In this document: positions 25,901 through 39,927 of the stretch, piece after piece | How the letters are laid out: each line of letters opens with the position of its first letter | Numbering within the stretch: position 1 is the stretch's first letter | Origin: Trichoplax sp. H2 | Lineage: Eukaryota; Placozoa; Uniplacotomia; Trichoplacea | Assembly (NCBI GenBank): GCA_003344405.1 | Contig: NOWV01000056.1 | Location: 1 to 64,000 of the forward strand | Direction of reading: 5' to 3' | Length of the DNA stretch: 64,000 nt | The notes under the pieces: generated by a model | What the model was told of the DNA's origin: nothing | Databases searched by the model: none | Seen by the model: the letters and a program-made list of their open reading frames with translations, nothing else | Position numbers and translations under genes: made by a program

Positions 25901-28900
25901 TTAGTGTGCTTCCTGAGCTGGTTAATTCCTCACTAAAGCATGTATCGTAGTTATTCAGGATAGAATTGGGGGCTGCAATAGACTTTGCAAACATGAAAAT
26001 TACATTTATCCATCAGATTATTGATGTAAAATGTAGCCCATTATTCGATGATGAGTCAAAATTGTAGCTTCCTCATATAGATATATGTCGCAAACTTAAA
26101 ATGTCCCAGATTAGAAATTTTTGTATCTAAATTATATACTATAGCTAGATTCTAAGCAAGTTATTTTCAGTAATTAACTTGATACTGACTTTTAATACGT
26201 TTTCGCCTAAATTTGAGTTTATTATTAGTTAGTTTTTCTGGTGATATCATTTACTCCTAAATTCAAGTAATTCGCTAGCATGACTATTACTGCCGCCGAT
26301 AATTAATTAATCAAAAGTCTATTCAACGATCTAACTGGAAAGATTCTTGAAGATATCATAATTTATCAAATATTGATCTTGTATAACTAATTCTAAATGA
26401 ATATACTTCGGGTTATTTTGGCTCCAAATAAAATATAACGGTAGATAGGCAATCACTATAATTAGTGATTTTATGCGGAGATTCTTTACTCGATTGATGA
26501 AAGTTGAAAATCTGCAATAGCCTTCTTAATGTGTTACAACACAGCTAGTAGTACACTAATTTCCGTTTTATTCTTTTAATATTTTGTATTGTATACCATT
26601 TCAATAGAGATATACGAAGATTAAATAAATATCTAATTTTATAGGGGTAATTGAGTCTTTAAGCGATCTGGCCAATAAATGAAGTGAATAGGATATTAAA
26701 GTGCTTTACTTTCTTAGTACCATTAATAATTTAGTTAGCCCATGCTGGATCATTAAATACAAAGATGCTTTGTTCTCAAACATGCGCGTTTGAATGCAGA
26801 TGTAAAATTTTACATTGCTTCAGTTCCTTAATTTGCTCAAGTGGATTTAATTAATTAAACACCGTATTCATGGCGCTTATTGACTGTATATTATACTCCC
26901 ATCAATTTAGTTAATAGCGAATGAACTTATTATTTACGCTATTATCTGTTATAATTGCTATAAGGGGCAAACCGTTTTATTGCAAGCTCACGTTTGACCT
27001 TCTCAGAATCATAAATAGGTTCAAAAATAATCTAACTTTGTTGAAATTAGGACCTTGAAAATTGATTATGGATCTTTACAATACCGTTAATAACATCATT
27101 ACAGGAGGATAGATTAGCATATCTCAAGATATATGTAGTTTGTGGTATCTAATTTAAAAAAACTGACAAAATCTTCACCAGATCGTTTTAATTTCTTTTA
27201 CAAAGGTTTCTTAAATAGGAAGGGTCAATATTTGTCTATGTAATCTTCTATCAATAGAATAACAATCTTGAACTTTTTATTAACTACCGGTATAAACTTA
27301 GAAAGCATCGATATAATTAATTTGCAATAGGAATCAAAAATAATGACCTAACATTTTATTGTAAATATTAGGCAAGGAGATGTTATGCAAATAAAAACTT
27401 TATGTACCTTGTCAAAAATGTTTATTATAAGATAAAGATGCTTTGTTGCATGCTATGTTACCTATCATTGCTATTTCTCTATTTGGATTTCGGCTGAACA
27501 TAATATTCTTATCTACAGTGAACATAAAAGGTAACTGAGCTCGTTCTATTCTCTCAAAATCCAATTAGAATGTTTAATATTCATGAATTTAGCAAATAAA
27601 GTCATTTACGGAAGTTAGCGATCAATATCTAAAGTATAAGAGATTAATATAAACGTGCATGTGCATATGGTATAGAATGTATGTCTTTGAATAGTTAATT
27701 TGAGGTAGCAGTGTAGATACAATAAATTGCTTCCTGCACTCGGTAATAACTATTCTTACTGCAATTATCGTTGGCTAATGTCGTAGATTATAACGCACAT
27801 TTATGATCTGCGACGATTTTTCGACATTGTAACAGCGATCGTGGATAGGGTTTTATATGATAAATTACCGATAATATCGTATGATAATAGTTAGATTTTG
27901 GGCGATGACGTTTTGAAAATAAATTTATACAACAGTTTGTATGAAAACATTTTAATACGATTGATTCTAGAAACGGTAGCTTGCCTTACCAAATATCGAA
28001 TTGGTCACTTTTGCAGTTAAGAATATTTTCTCTATCAGGGGTGTCATGAAGGCCAACTATTTGTTAGCCATCATCGTGGAACATTAAACGAGCAACTTAA
28101 TTTTAGGGCAATTTTAATTCACTAATCATAGAAATAATGTGAAGTATAGAATAAGTGCGACAATCTTTTGTGACTAAGAATACAATTAATAACTAAACAT
28201 CTAATAGCATTTGTATACTTAAAATAATCTCTTACGAGAAATAACCCGATAAATGAACATGATAATGCTGTGATACCAATTCTTCTCCTAGGATATGGTA
28301 TGTCACCTTCAGATATTTGAATTCTAGTTATTACTATTTAAGAAGACTTTATACTAGCAGCTCTAATTTGCTCTTCACTAAGCTAAATATTCACTTAAAG
28401 CGTATAATTCATGATTTTTGCGTCAATAAAAGGCATTCACTGAGACTTAATTAAAGCTACCAAAATTGAGCGTTAGCATAAAAGGCTGTAAAAAAACGCC
28501 TAAATTTCTAATTGATGTAAATCAATCATTAATAATTCTAATTATAGATCGTTAGAATTTTTGCGTTGGTTGTAAAATTCCACGCTGATGAAATCTTTCG
28601 ATTCTGCAGTGAATTAAATTGATTACAGCAAGTTAATGAATCAATTTATATTAATCGCTTGATCAGAACTCGTAAACTAACCAATTGAATGTTTATTTTT
28701 CTCTATTGCGAAAGTTGCGAAAGTTACGGTATTCGCTTATTAATGTTGCACGAAGTATGGAACATCGAAGGCTACTTGTTCTTATTAATGAACTATATCA
28801 AAAGAACTGTCATTCATTTTTTATTAATATATTTTTAGGTTAGCTCAGTCTTCGGCTTGAAATAATGTACTCTAATGGGATGTAATATCAAGCTTAAGTT

Positions 28901-29707
28901 AAACTCGTTAAGAAAATTTATAGATTTATCTGGAATCAACTATTTATAGCTATGAAATTCAGTACTACCTCCGCGTAAATTCTTATTCTATTATTACTAA
29001 AATAGCTTCAAGGTTTGTGACAAAAATATAGGGTATGGAATACTAAATTTAGAAAAGTTATGAAAAACATCATCTACTTTCTATATCCATATTCCGATAA
29101 TATTTGCTATTACTTTATATGGTGGCAATTATTGATTCGATGAATAGCTTTTGTTAAATAATCAATAGATTATTATGGAAGCCCAAGTTAAAATTATTAC
29201 AGCTAAAATTAACTACATTCATTTTACATTACTATAATGAATCTGGCCTGATACTGGTATTGCAATGATAAATATGCTATAGCGAAAGTAAAGAGAGTTG
29301 TATGATTATATGTACTGCATATCACGTACGTATATCTTGGACAATTCAGTATGACTCAGATAGGCTTTGTGTAGCCATGTAACATGCGATTTTTTATTTT
29401 AAAGCGTGCGGATAGTGTGTAGTGAAAAGGACATTGTTTTGAAAGATACCACCTGTGTAATTGAAGCAATTTGTTGATGAAAGGAATAATTAATATCAAT
29501 GCGGAAGATACTTTATTACCGTAATTAATAACAGTATTTCGGTTAAGCAGGTTAGATAATCTTAATTTGAATTAAAGCGAGCTGTATTTGGGTAATTATA
29601 AACTTTAATCTATTTCAAAAAATGAACTCAGAGTTTCCTGCTAATTATAGTCTGAATCCTTGTCGCTAAGAACAGTAATTCATGATCAATCGCATCCTAG
29701 AGTATAA

Positions 29708-30058
29708 TTGACAATAGCAACGCATCGCTAATGTTTTCTTGTTACTATTTAAGCTACATCTTGATAGTGTTTTGCGTCTTTTTATGTTTTCAGGCCATAA
29801 TTATAATTTACATATGCAGTTTTTGAATGAAACTTTAATTTCAATAAACTGGGGTGTTACCTTACGAACTGATCCTACAGATGATTGCCAATAGTAAGCA
29901 TCTCTAAAATTTTCTTTTTACTATTAAAGTTACATCTTGTTAATATTTTTGCGTGTATTTGTATTTTTACTCCATAATTATAATTTACGCATACATTTTT
30001 TTAATGAATGTGTATAATTTCAACATACTGGGATGCTGCCTTTACAAATTTATCATAT
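29708..30058. repeat. Tandem duplication, two copies, period about 175 bp
   Basis: Copies share 'CTAA.xTTTTCTT.TTACTAT.xAAG.TACATCTTG.TAAT', 'CCATAATTATAATTTAC' and 'AACATACTGGGxTG.T.CCTT' in the same order. The copies have diverged by scattered substitutions and small indels. Confidence 0.75.
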
Positions 30059-33000
30059 AGATCATATCAATCAATACCCTGTATAGTGACCCTAACATAA
30101 GTATACTATAATGGCTAGGAGGCATATCCTAAAATAATTTAATATTACGGAGATTTTTATCTAAAATCAGGGCGTAAACTAAATTTATTTCAGGTAATAA
30201 TAGCTCGAATATAGATAGTAATAGCGCTTTGCGTATTTATGCGCTTTAAGATTAATAAGTGATGTAGTTCGTGTTCTGATGGAAATTTTGTCGATCAATT
30301 TACTCGTACGCGTAGATCAAAATAAATTTGATCTAACACCTAGTTGCCATGGCATGTATGACATCTATTAAAAGATATTTATGTTATTGTAATAATCTTA
30401 AATGACTATAAATCAATAGAATTCAAAAAATATCAAGTCTTCAAGATGCTATTCTATTACATGATACCGTGCTACATTATAGTAGGAAAATTGTCTGACC
30501 TATTGACCTTATTCATTCTAGAACTATATAACCTTTTGAAGTTACAGAAAAATTATTATATTTAAGTAAATACTATTCTATCAATTGACTATCTTTTAAA
30601 ATGAAAAATATTCGTTAATTATAATTAAAGATTATTGATGCTGTACGGTAAATAGAGATAATTAAATTATGACTTACGAATGCCAATGAGTAGATCATTA
30701 TTGTCAAAGAATGATTACATCAGTAGATTGCAAATGATATAATAAACAACTATGACATCGGTTTACACTTCGGAGAATAATAATGCCTGCGAATAACTCA
30801 AGATTTATCCATTCTTCTTAACTGCCAATATCAAGTTGACGATGTCAACTTAATAATGTGGATGACTTAATTCTATTAACATAGGAATTGAAATTTGAAA
30901 TGATAATACGTTAATGGTATCTCTGACATAGTTAAATCTGTATCTTTGATTGTCTAACGTTATATAGTAATAACAGTTTGTAGAGTGAATATATTATCGC
31001 GCAAAGGTATAATTTACTACGCTGGACTAGAGAAAAATAATAGTATTAATTAAATTAATGTCATGAAGGGTGTTGTAAATATAATTATTAGATGAGAAAA
31101 TATTCTTAATTATTGTTTTATCGGCTATTCCTGCCCCTTAATTTCCCGTTCGTAATATTACGTAAATACTATAAAAAAGATGATAGAATAATTTTCTCTG
31201 TTATAGGAATACATAATCAAGGATGCTATCTATATTATTTTAAAGTATAAGAAAAAAAGCAATTGTAACAATTTCATTAATCTAACTTATAAAAATTTAA
31301 CAATTTCTATCTATAGAAATTATGGCTGCTTTTTTTTATTACACGCGTAGATATGGTATAAAAAGGCGTTTCCATTAGTTTTCTTTATACTTATTGAATT
31401 TATGAAGATCTAATTTACGTCGAGGTTTTTTATCAAGGCTAGCAATTAGTTAAATATCTTATAATAATAAATTAAACTTGTCAGTCGTTGTAGTTTAGTT
31501 ATTCGTCAACAATAACGTCCATCGAACTATTTCAAATAAGAAAAAGAAATACGTAGCCATCCAAAAATAAGATAACGCTAGGAATGAATTTCTTTAGGCA
31601 GGTATTGTATTCTAACTACTGAATTAGTATCTATTAATTAAATATGTTGATTTTTGGGGGAAAATTTTACGTCTTGTACTGATTCTCTCGGAAAAATTTA
31701 AAATAAGTAAAATTGAATTTTTCGCCTTTTTATCATGACGGATGTCAAGATCGCGATGATATACCTTACTGCAATGGATCAATTGCCGGAGTGATATTGA
31801 TGCAATTTGGTGCTATATGTAAAATTAAATAATATCCTCATGTGAACTGATCTATCTTCAGCGCTTTAGCGGGCATTTGAACTTGTTCTGAGGATAAAAA
31901 TTTTTCTCTTTACTTTCAAATAAATATACAGAATTGATTCGAGTGACAGTTTACATGGTAAATACATCCTCTTTGGTGTAATATTTCTAATCTATTCCCT
32001 TCATATAGGAAGCAAGTGTTTATACGTATCTCTACATTATTATTCATTCAGTTAGGAAGAATTAAGATGACGATCAATAGCAATTGCTTTCAATATCATA
32101 GTGTAAATTCTTAAGAGTAATTTCTCCAATGGTTAGTGTTGGTCAATTGATTGTATTGAATAAATTGATAATATTTAATTTGTCAAACCTTTTAAACTTG
32201 TATCGCTATGAATACTTTATGAATTTGATTAGATTTAATATTTTTCAATCTTGAGTTGTTTTGACTTTCTATTTTATCACAATATTCATTCAATCGAATT
32301 AATTATTACTATTGCTGTTATAGTTTGAACAACTACGTTTTCGTCATTCCATCATACCATAGCTTGTTGTAGTACCATTTATAGCCGGATACTATACACA
32401 ATATTGTCGAATCGAATGCACCCTTGTTATTTCTTATTTATCACTTTGATCAGAAATTGATCATATTTCAATAGTTGTATATTTTATTTTATTCATAAGG
32501 TATTACGCGCAAGATTGATTGATTCTTATTGTATGATTATCTATGTAAAAATTCTATTGCCATTACTATAAATGATATTCACGTCATGAAGAAGGCTTAA
32601 ATTATCTTATATATTCATCATTTTTTACTTTAGAACTCATTCTCCTAACCTAAATGACGGCCAGAGGAGATTACCTGAAATTAGTATCCCTCATTATTCA
32701 CCTTATTAAATTAATTTTTTAATTAGGAAATCAACAGCACAATTCTACTCAAGTAATTGAATTTATTGAGGTCTAATGAAATCATCAACCGATTTGGCTG
32801 GTTTATAAAGCCTAGTTTTGTCATTAAGTTTTCGTCTAGAACATTGGTATATCCTTCAAAGACGGCTAACATCTACTGGACGAATTACAGAAGGAGCATA
32901 ATCAGCGAGACTTTACTCATTAAAAATTAGGCAATTTATGTTTCCTTGTTCTCTGTATAGCGGTAATATCTGGATTTCGTTCCTTTGCGCTATCCAATTT

Positions 33001-34218
33001 TAGTTAAGCACCGCCAAGTAAAATTATAATTCTCCGTATTTGAAAGCCAAAGTACTTGAATGATTAATTGATTATTCAGGAGTATCATTTTCTACTGTTT
33101 CTTCCATTGGCTATTCTGCTAAGAATCAACCCTCTTAACACTCATCAAAGCTATAACGCTTGAATATTTAGTGTCTATGTTCTCTGGTAATTTCTATTCT
33201 CATAGCAATTTGATCATTATTAACTTGCCAAATAACCTTCCTGACCTGAAGTGTTTTCTTTCCTTTCATATTTTGTACACATTATGTATAATTCATCAAT
33301 TTACATATAGTTCCTTGACATTGCTCGAACTTTTCTTATTTATATAATATCCGCTTCTAAATATCACTGTTAGTCTTAATTTCTCATCTCTATCTTGCCT
33401 ATTAGGTTATCGATCTGTTTTATTCTCCAAATATCTACTTATCTACAATTATACGCAGTAGTTTGCATAAACAAAGTTATAAACTATCTTTGGAATGATT
33501 CACTACTGTATTAAATAGAAGATCTAATTTGTGCAATCATAATACGTATTTACAATATTCACCAGCTAGCCTCTATGTTTCTTTCGATATCACAACTTAG
33601 GAGAAGAATTTGAGCTCAAAAGTATAAGCTCAATATAATGCGGAAGTGGATACTTTTCGATTAATATCTTTTACTAGTTGATACGCTAAACAATACATTG
33701 TTTTATTGGAATTTCTCATATTCTTAAAGTTATTGTACAATCAATGCTGAAATATTTTATTAACTATTAGCAATAATTGTCATTACTTGCTATCGAATGC
33801 ATGCTTGTATTTATACTACTAAAGAAATCGATCGTGAAATCGTTAACTAGGACTGGTCCAATAAAGGCTAAAAGAAAATATTACAATAATCTTGGATTTT
33901 TGTAATCTGAACTAGCAGGAAAAAATTAAAACCAAGTATTTTTACTTTTTCATTCGATCGCATGGTTACTCAACCAAGATTTGGTTTAGTAACGACTTAA
34001 TTACAGGATTTGGATTAAAAGAAGGGCTAAAAATATCAAGAAGAATCGTTGGTTTCCTATTTTGATTCTCCGGGCGTGGAAATCTAAAGATTAATAAAGA
34101 CAAGGCCCATTAAAAAGAAAAATTGAAATTATATTTGAAACTTCTGATTCCATTACTACTAGATTCAAATAAGAAAATTTATAGAAAACAATAAATTTTT
34201 TGAAAGCAGAATAATAAG

Positions 34219-35286
34219 ATGGCTTGTACCAATATTACCGCTATCCTAAATAGGACATTAACACCAACTGGCATAAATAAGCTGGCAGAGAATGCAAATA
34301 TTCCACAAGAGCAAGATTCATCTTTAAATTTGGGTGAAAAATTTAAGTTAGTCACTATTATTTTAATCATGGCTGTAGCAGTCATTGCTAACGGAATTGT
34401 CATAACAGCAATTTTACTAAGCAAGAAATTGCGTTCAAAACATAAATTTCTATTGAGCGAATGCTGTGCCAATTTCTTATTTGCACTATTGATCATGCCG
34501 CTATCTCCTATTCAAGGCTTGTTAGGCTGGTGGCCTTTTGGCCACATTTATTGCAACATTAACTTTTCTGTATCGATTGCTTTAGTTTTTACCTCTATTC
34601 TAAATATTCTAGCTTTAACTATTGAACGTTACATTTCCATTTGTCATCCTTTTAAGCGTCATTTTATATTAAAGTCAAGCCATGTTGTGGTTATATTGCT
34701 TTACGTTTGGATCCAACCTCTAGTTTTATCTTTGATTATATTTATATGGCGTGATATTAGCTATCAATATCGGCCTAAGCAATGTATGCCAGAATCGCCT
34801 CAAAAGTATCAGACTTATGAGAAACCTTATTTTACTTTTTTAATTACTTCTAATTTCTTTATACCGGTGCTGCTTATTGCTGTTATGTATGTTTGCATTA
34901 TACGTATTGCATGGAGGCAAAATCAACACATTCGATCTCAACATAAACAACTTAATCATAGTCTCAATAAGAAAATGAACATTACAATTAAGACAACTGA
35001 TTTACGGGCTACTTTTGTGTCTGTTATCATATTAGGTATATTTTGCGTGTGTTGGATGCCATTTTTTATTATTACTCTAACGGTGGCATATGATATTCGT
35101 TACAATCCTGGACAATTTCTATTTATTAGCATTATATTGGCTTATGTTAACTTTGCTATTAATCCGATAATCTATACAATGTTAACTTCGGATATAAAAT
35201 CAGCGGTGAAAAGTTTGTTCCCATGCCAAGAAAGTTATGCATTCCGTAACAGAAGCCGTAGTTTGAGTAAGACGACTAACGTTTAA
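34219..35286 (+). CDS. Class A GPCR, orphan, intronless
   Basis: This is a 355-residue single-exon receptor starting at ATG. Seen: N58 in TM1, N85 at the TM2 position normally occupied by the sodium-site Asp, C112 at the top of TM3 with C179 in loop 2, E136-R137-Y138, W154 in TM4, P206 in TM5, C268-W269-M-P271 in TM6, and N305-P-I-I-Y in TM7. A cysteine follows (LFPC) that may be palmitoylated after helix 8. The N-terminus has N-glycosylation sites at N5 and N11. Position 3.32 is Ser, so an amine ligand contact through Asp is absent. The overall pattern is that of amine, adenosine or trace-amine-type receptors, but the ligand cannot be named. The short 3' spacer holds AT microsatellites, and the next gene is STARD7 on the other strand. 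Confidence 0.92.
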   Translation: MACTNITAILNRTLTPTGINKLAENANIPQEQDSSLNLGEKFKLVTIILIMAVAVIANGIVITAILLSKKLRSKHKFLLSECCANFLFALLIMPLSPIQGLLGWWPFGHIYCNINFSVSIALVFTSILNILALTIERYISICHPFKRHFILKSSHVVVILLYVWIQPLVLSLIIFIWRDISYQYRPKQCMPESPQKYQTYEKPYFTFLITSNFFIPVLLIAVMYVCIIRIAWRQNQHIRSQHKQLNHSLNKKMNITIKTTDLRATFVSVIILGIFCVCWMPFFIITLTVAYDIRYNPGQFLFISIILAYVNFAINPIIYTMLTSDIKSAVKSLFPCQESYAFRNRSRSLSKTTNV

Positions 35287-36543
35287 GTCGCAACTTATCT
35301 TCCCTAATAATGGGTAGTTAAGATGATAGCAATGTCATTAGCTCTACACAAAGTCATCAATATGAGAAATCTATTTTCATAATGCCTTTATTTCGTTAGT
35401 TATACCATCCGTTGTGGTTATTTATTGATATTTTTCTTCTATGCTTGTTATAAAATTATAAAGGTGATGTACCATCTGTGGAATATTTGTCATACTATTT
35501 GATGAAATATTATTATTTCAGGATATTATCTTTTATGCTGATGTACCTAACCACTGTACTAGCCTGCAATACTTGTGTGTACTAGCCAGCGTTTACTAAG
35601 TCATCTTCATGCCACTACGCAGTATAAAATAGCACATAAGTATATCATTACTATCTATTTTATTCTTAGAACCTGATATTAAGATTATCGTTCTTGTCAT
35701 AATGCTTTGTAGATTATAATTAAGATGCAGCTTAATAGTCACCTTGGTGGCAGTTTCTACTAGATTAAACTTATTAACAAGCAGTCTTTTATCCATTTAA
35801 TTTAAATAAAAATGATTTAATCCTGGATAATAAGTCGGGTTTGTGCAATTTTGTGTGTGAAGCAATCAATACGACCAATACCGTGCAATTTCTATTAGGA
35901 AATACGACAATTATTTCGACATGTTGCGTTTAATCTGTCCATGCATATATATATATATATATACATAGTGTTATGCTTACTCTATCTATATATTTACTTA
36001 TATATATATATATACACATACTGTCGAACCTGATATGTACTGTACTTCATATTAAGTGTTATATTAATTTGGTCTGCCTAGTGTCTGTTTAAGATAACTA
36101 CGTGTGTAAGGGTTGTCACCAGCAATTGCTATCTGGGTAATTACAGAATGTATTTAAGGAACGCACCCAAGTAATAAAGCTGACTGATTAACGCTATCTA
36201 CGAATCTTATCTCTGTGCCAGCAGTACACAACAGACAATATAATAGATCATGTTTTTATTTGGACGTCTGTATATGAAGGATCATCATTCAAAAATGAAT
36301 GTTTTCCAGTTCAGTCATAATCGATAGATTGATTACACACTGTAAAAGCAAATACAGATCAAAATATTTTTAAAATATATTCTATAGTACCATTATTAGT
36401 AGTACCTTTTGTCCAATAATTTTAAGTTTCATTCCATCTTAATACTAAAATGTGTACTATGTCGTACTAGTACTTTTGTCGCTATGATTGCGGCTATTTC
36501 TTAAAATAAAATTTTTGAAAATATTCATTATTGCCAGTACTTC
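35287..36543. other. Intergenic spacer with AT microsatellites
   Basis: The 3' ends of the plus-strand GPCR and the minus-strand STARD7 gene converge here. Two alternating AT tracts lie at 35945-35963 and 36000-36014. No coding sequence was recognised. The open frame around 35596-35796 has no family features. Confidence 0.6.
35945..36014. repeat. Paired (AT)n microsatellites
   Basis: Alternating A/T runs of about 19 bases (35945-35963) and 15 bases (36000-36014) are separated by about 36 bases. They are self-complementary and can form a cruciform. Confidence 0.9.
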
Positions 36544-39408
36544 CTAACTTTGTTGTTGTGTATTGACGACAGGATGATAACGAACACACTGTTCTAGCGC
36601 TGCAGTGTGTAATAATTTCATAAAACTAGGCACAGCTGGAAGAAAATACAATGTCATTAATAACCAGTGAGTTATTGCTAATGCATCTTATTATCAATGA
36701 AATTGAAGAGGTTAATTATGAACAGTGATTGTATACCTGAACTTGCGGCCCAATTTAGACAGTATGATGGTATATAACCTTTGGGATCATCAAAATAAAT
36801 AAGAAGATAATCTAGGCCAGGCTAAGAAGAAATGATAATCATATCGCAAGGGATTATAGTTAGTAAACGAAACTGGCAGTTATACGATAAGAAATGAAGA
36901 ATCATTCATTACCTTATTAAATTTGGTATGAGGTTTAATAATCATCATGGAATTATATGATGACCCACGTACAATCGTCGCAGTTTCTTCAAAATCAGGA
37001 TGGGAAACAGACCTACAAGTGGAATAATTGTGCTTAGTGAAAATTTCCATGAAAAACTGGTATCGACCATAAATATCATCGACGTAGCCTTGATAACGTA
37101 CTCGATTTTTGTCATACTTACTTGGATAGTATAGTCATAGTATTGGTTGATTCATCAACCTAGGTGAAAATAGAGCGTAAAATCATCCTTTAAATAATAA
37201 TAATGACGTGAATGGTGGCCAATTGCAAATTTCTCATTTATAATTCTATAGTTCTAATTTATGTCCACCTAGCACTGTCTATTGCAACTATCCAATTGAT
37301 CTCGAAGTTTACTTACCATTCCTCGGCGAACATAGACGTAGTCTCTATTGCTTAGCGGAAACTAAATATGTGCAAATAGAATCATTGAGAAAGTTTAATT
37401 GGAAATGATTGTAAATAATTTATTTCTTTTACTGTACTCACAGGGTAATGCGATTCCCAATAAACTAATTCACTAGTTCCTTCAGGATCACGATCATGTA
37501 CTTCTAGCTTGACCACATGAGTATCCCATTGTTTTCTATATTCGAGATCACGCTGAAATCAAACAATTTAGGATCAAGTTGGGACTATATACTGTGGTTT
37601 ATCACAAGTAGTACATGCCCTATTCTAAATCAAGTAGATTTTAGACAAGGTGACCTAATTACAGACTGCTGTAGTCGGCAATTTTACAGTCTTGAAGTCT
37701 ATATTACTGTATTATCTATTTTACATATCCTCATTCAATCGCTGGTAAAAGCTATGGTATGCATGACTTGATGCTATTTCGTGCTTGTTATGGTAAGAGC
37801 AGTTTGCACATTGAATAGCAAAGCTATCTATTCCAGCTGAAGTAGAATTCATTCGAGACTGAACCATCCCCTTATTTTAATTAATTATTGCTACGACTAA
37901 TAAATGGAAATACCTGAGTTGTATAAAACTGATTGGCGGATATGTCCTTATAGGTTCCGATCACTGAGATCGAATAAGATAAAATTATTATTAGTATTTA
38001 ACATGACGATATGATGCTTTGAAAAATTGGGTATCAGTATTATTGGGTAATTTTATATACCTTTATATTGGTAAATAGAGGTGCCAGGTACAGCTTTTCT
38101 CCAAATTTTAAAATCACCCTGATCCATCACGATCTCCCAATCCTCTTGATCGTTTTCATCATTCTTTTTCGTGTAAAATGCATGCCATTCGGACCTCGTC
38201 GTTGCTTCTATCCTGTTTTAACAGATGTCAATATGGATCAATTGAGTACCATGGTTAGTATGGGTATACTTTTATGAAGAGGACAGTGTAGTTGTATCAA
38301 TTTTAGCGCTATATACAGGCAAAATTGTAAAGGTACAATGACTGTGTACGTCTATATCGACAATACTGTATGTTATGGTTAAAGCCCGAATCTTGGCTCT
38401 TATGTAGAATAGCCGGCTAAAGTTGGAGATAAGAGTAGATATAGTTTAGGAAAGATTATTTATTTGCTAAAGTGAAAGAAACTGCCAATAGTCCTATAGT
38501 CAACACTTTGGTAGAGCAATACCATTCCCTATTGGATAAAGCACTGGTAAATTGAAGTATTTTTGCTCTTACTTTGGACTTTAGCCGGCATAATCGCCGG
38601 ATTAGGATTGACCAGCGCATCTCTGTATAAGTGTATCTATATACTCCTATATCTACTGTATACGTAGATAAATCAACTACAGTACTCTATCGTTGCCTTG
38701 AAGGCTATTCTGTGAAATGGGGTTGACACACTTTAAGTGAAAATAATTGATGTTTGACAGATATGGAGTAGAACGATGCCCATTTTATAGATCTATTCTC
38801 GAATCGTTTGGTTGACAAATTAGGTCATGTCATGTGTCTATGGATGCTATCGATCATTCCCTCATCAGTGTATGCATGGATTGCTTATGGGTTAGGAAAA
38901 CACTTCTGTTGATATTATTGACTGAAAGCTTGAATGATGGATGAGTCAATAATTAGCGATCCACTAACCTACGTAGCTCTTCATCGCTTATTCTATATTC
39001 ATCCCAAGAAAATAATCCAGCAGCTGCAGCGAATAAAGCATAACCACGTCGTCTACTCTTAGCCCGTGTTTTATCTCTCTTGTCATCTTGTCGATGTTGA
39101 TATTTTGCAGTAGCATCTAGTTGCTTGTAGGCTTGACCTTGATCGGAGTGGCAACGGTATCGTTTATGCATGTGTGAAATGAACATGTATTTCCACCAGG
39201 TAGTAACCGAATGCATGGACGGAAAAGAGGGCATTTGAATGTTGTTGATCAATGAGTTGGTATGGCTATCGTAGGATTTTAAGGCAAAACAGGCAGAAAG
39301 AGCACGCGTTAACTGGCCAACATTTGCCAATCGAGTGGATGATGGTAAAATGGGCACGATCCAGTGCTTGACCTGACTACAATATTTAATTCCAGTCAGG
39401 ATCAACAT
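36544..39408 (-). CDS. STARD7: STARD7-type phosphatidylcholine transfer protein
   Basis: Nine exons were assembled by phase: 38969-39408, 38061-38212, 37914-37963, 37442-37552, 37317-37361, 37122-37159, 36913-37012, 36737-36821, 36544-36635. All introns are GT...AG. The product is 370 residues, about the length I recall for human STARD7. Residues 1-110 are basic, Ser/Thr-rich and fit a mitochondrial targeting region. A family signature before the lipid domain (LFSWDEYRISDEELRR) lies at about 132-147. A full START domain follows (about 165-365), with EYRKQWD, FPLSNRDYVYVRR, VSHPDF and DYLLIYFDDPKGYIP. START domains hold one lipid in a cavity. STARD7 carries phosphatidylcholine to mitochondria in animals. 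The frame opens at 39507 with no ATG until 39406-39408, which I take as the start. It is head-to-head with the Eph gene, 5.8 kb apart. Confidence 0.9.
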
Positions 39409-39927
39409 AGCTGATTTGGAAATGGGCAGTTGAGCAAGTAGAAAGAGGATATGTACAGGAGGTCTAAGCGCACATGCAGAGCTTATGTTGCATCGATGTC
39501 GAGTCAATCAACAGAAAGTCCAATGGTTGTCGTCTCTAATCTTGGATCAAGTCAATTTCACCCTACACTAGTCTAATTGGGTTGTCAATAGCTAAGAAAA
39601 GGAAATTCGTCCACAATGGGGTCCAACAGATCAATCATCAACCTCCAAATTGCCTCCAAATGTTGCAATAATGGCGAATGATCCAGTGCCGTCCTTTAAA
39701 CTTAACGTAATGGCTACCGTGATTGCCGGAGTTTTCTGTCTGTCTGTTGTCTGTAGTCATAGACCAGCAGTACCAGCAGGCAGTGCGGTGGGACCTGCTA
39801 GGCCAGCACGTGCTACACTATGTTTCATACAGTAGGCTTGAGCGTAGTCAAAGTACAGTAGAGGCTGTCGCCTAGCCAAAGCAGTCAAGAATATCCACGG
39901 TACGGTACGCAGTCGTACGTGACCCCG

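Larger units (their letters stand above)
17218..34218. other. 17 kb spacer without an intact gene
   Basis: This is the longest gene-free stretch in the window. I see a decayed open frame (18600-18874), tandem repeats (20470-21235), an isolated 95-codon open frame (22708-22995), and a tandem duplication (29708-30058). Otherwise it is A+T-rich DNA with dense stops. Genes made only of very small exons could have escaped a by-eye search. Confidence 0.45.

Noticed and set aside
39409-39507. Extended STARD7 N-terminus beginning at 39507
   Set aside because: The frame there begins with TTG after an in-frame TGA. The first ATG is at 39406-39408 and gives the expected family length.
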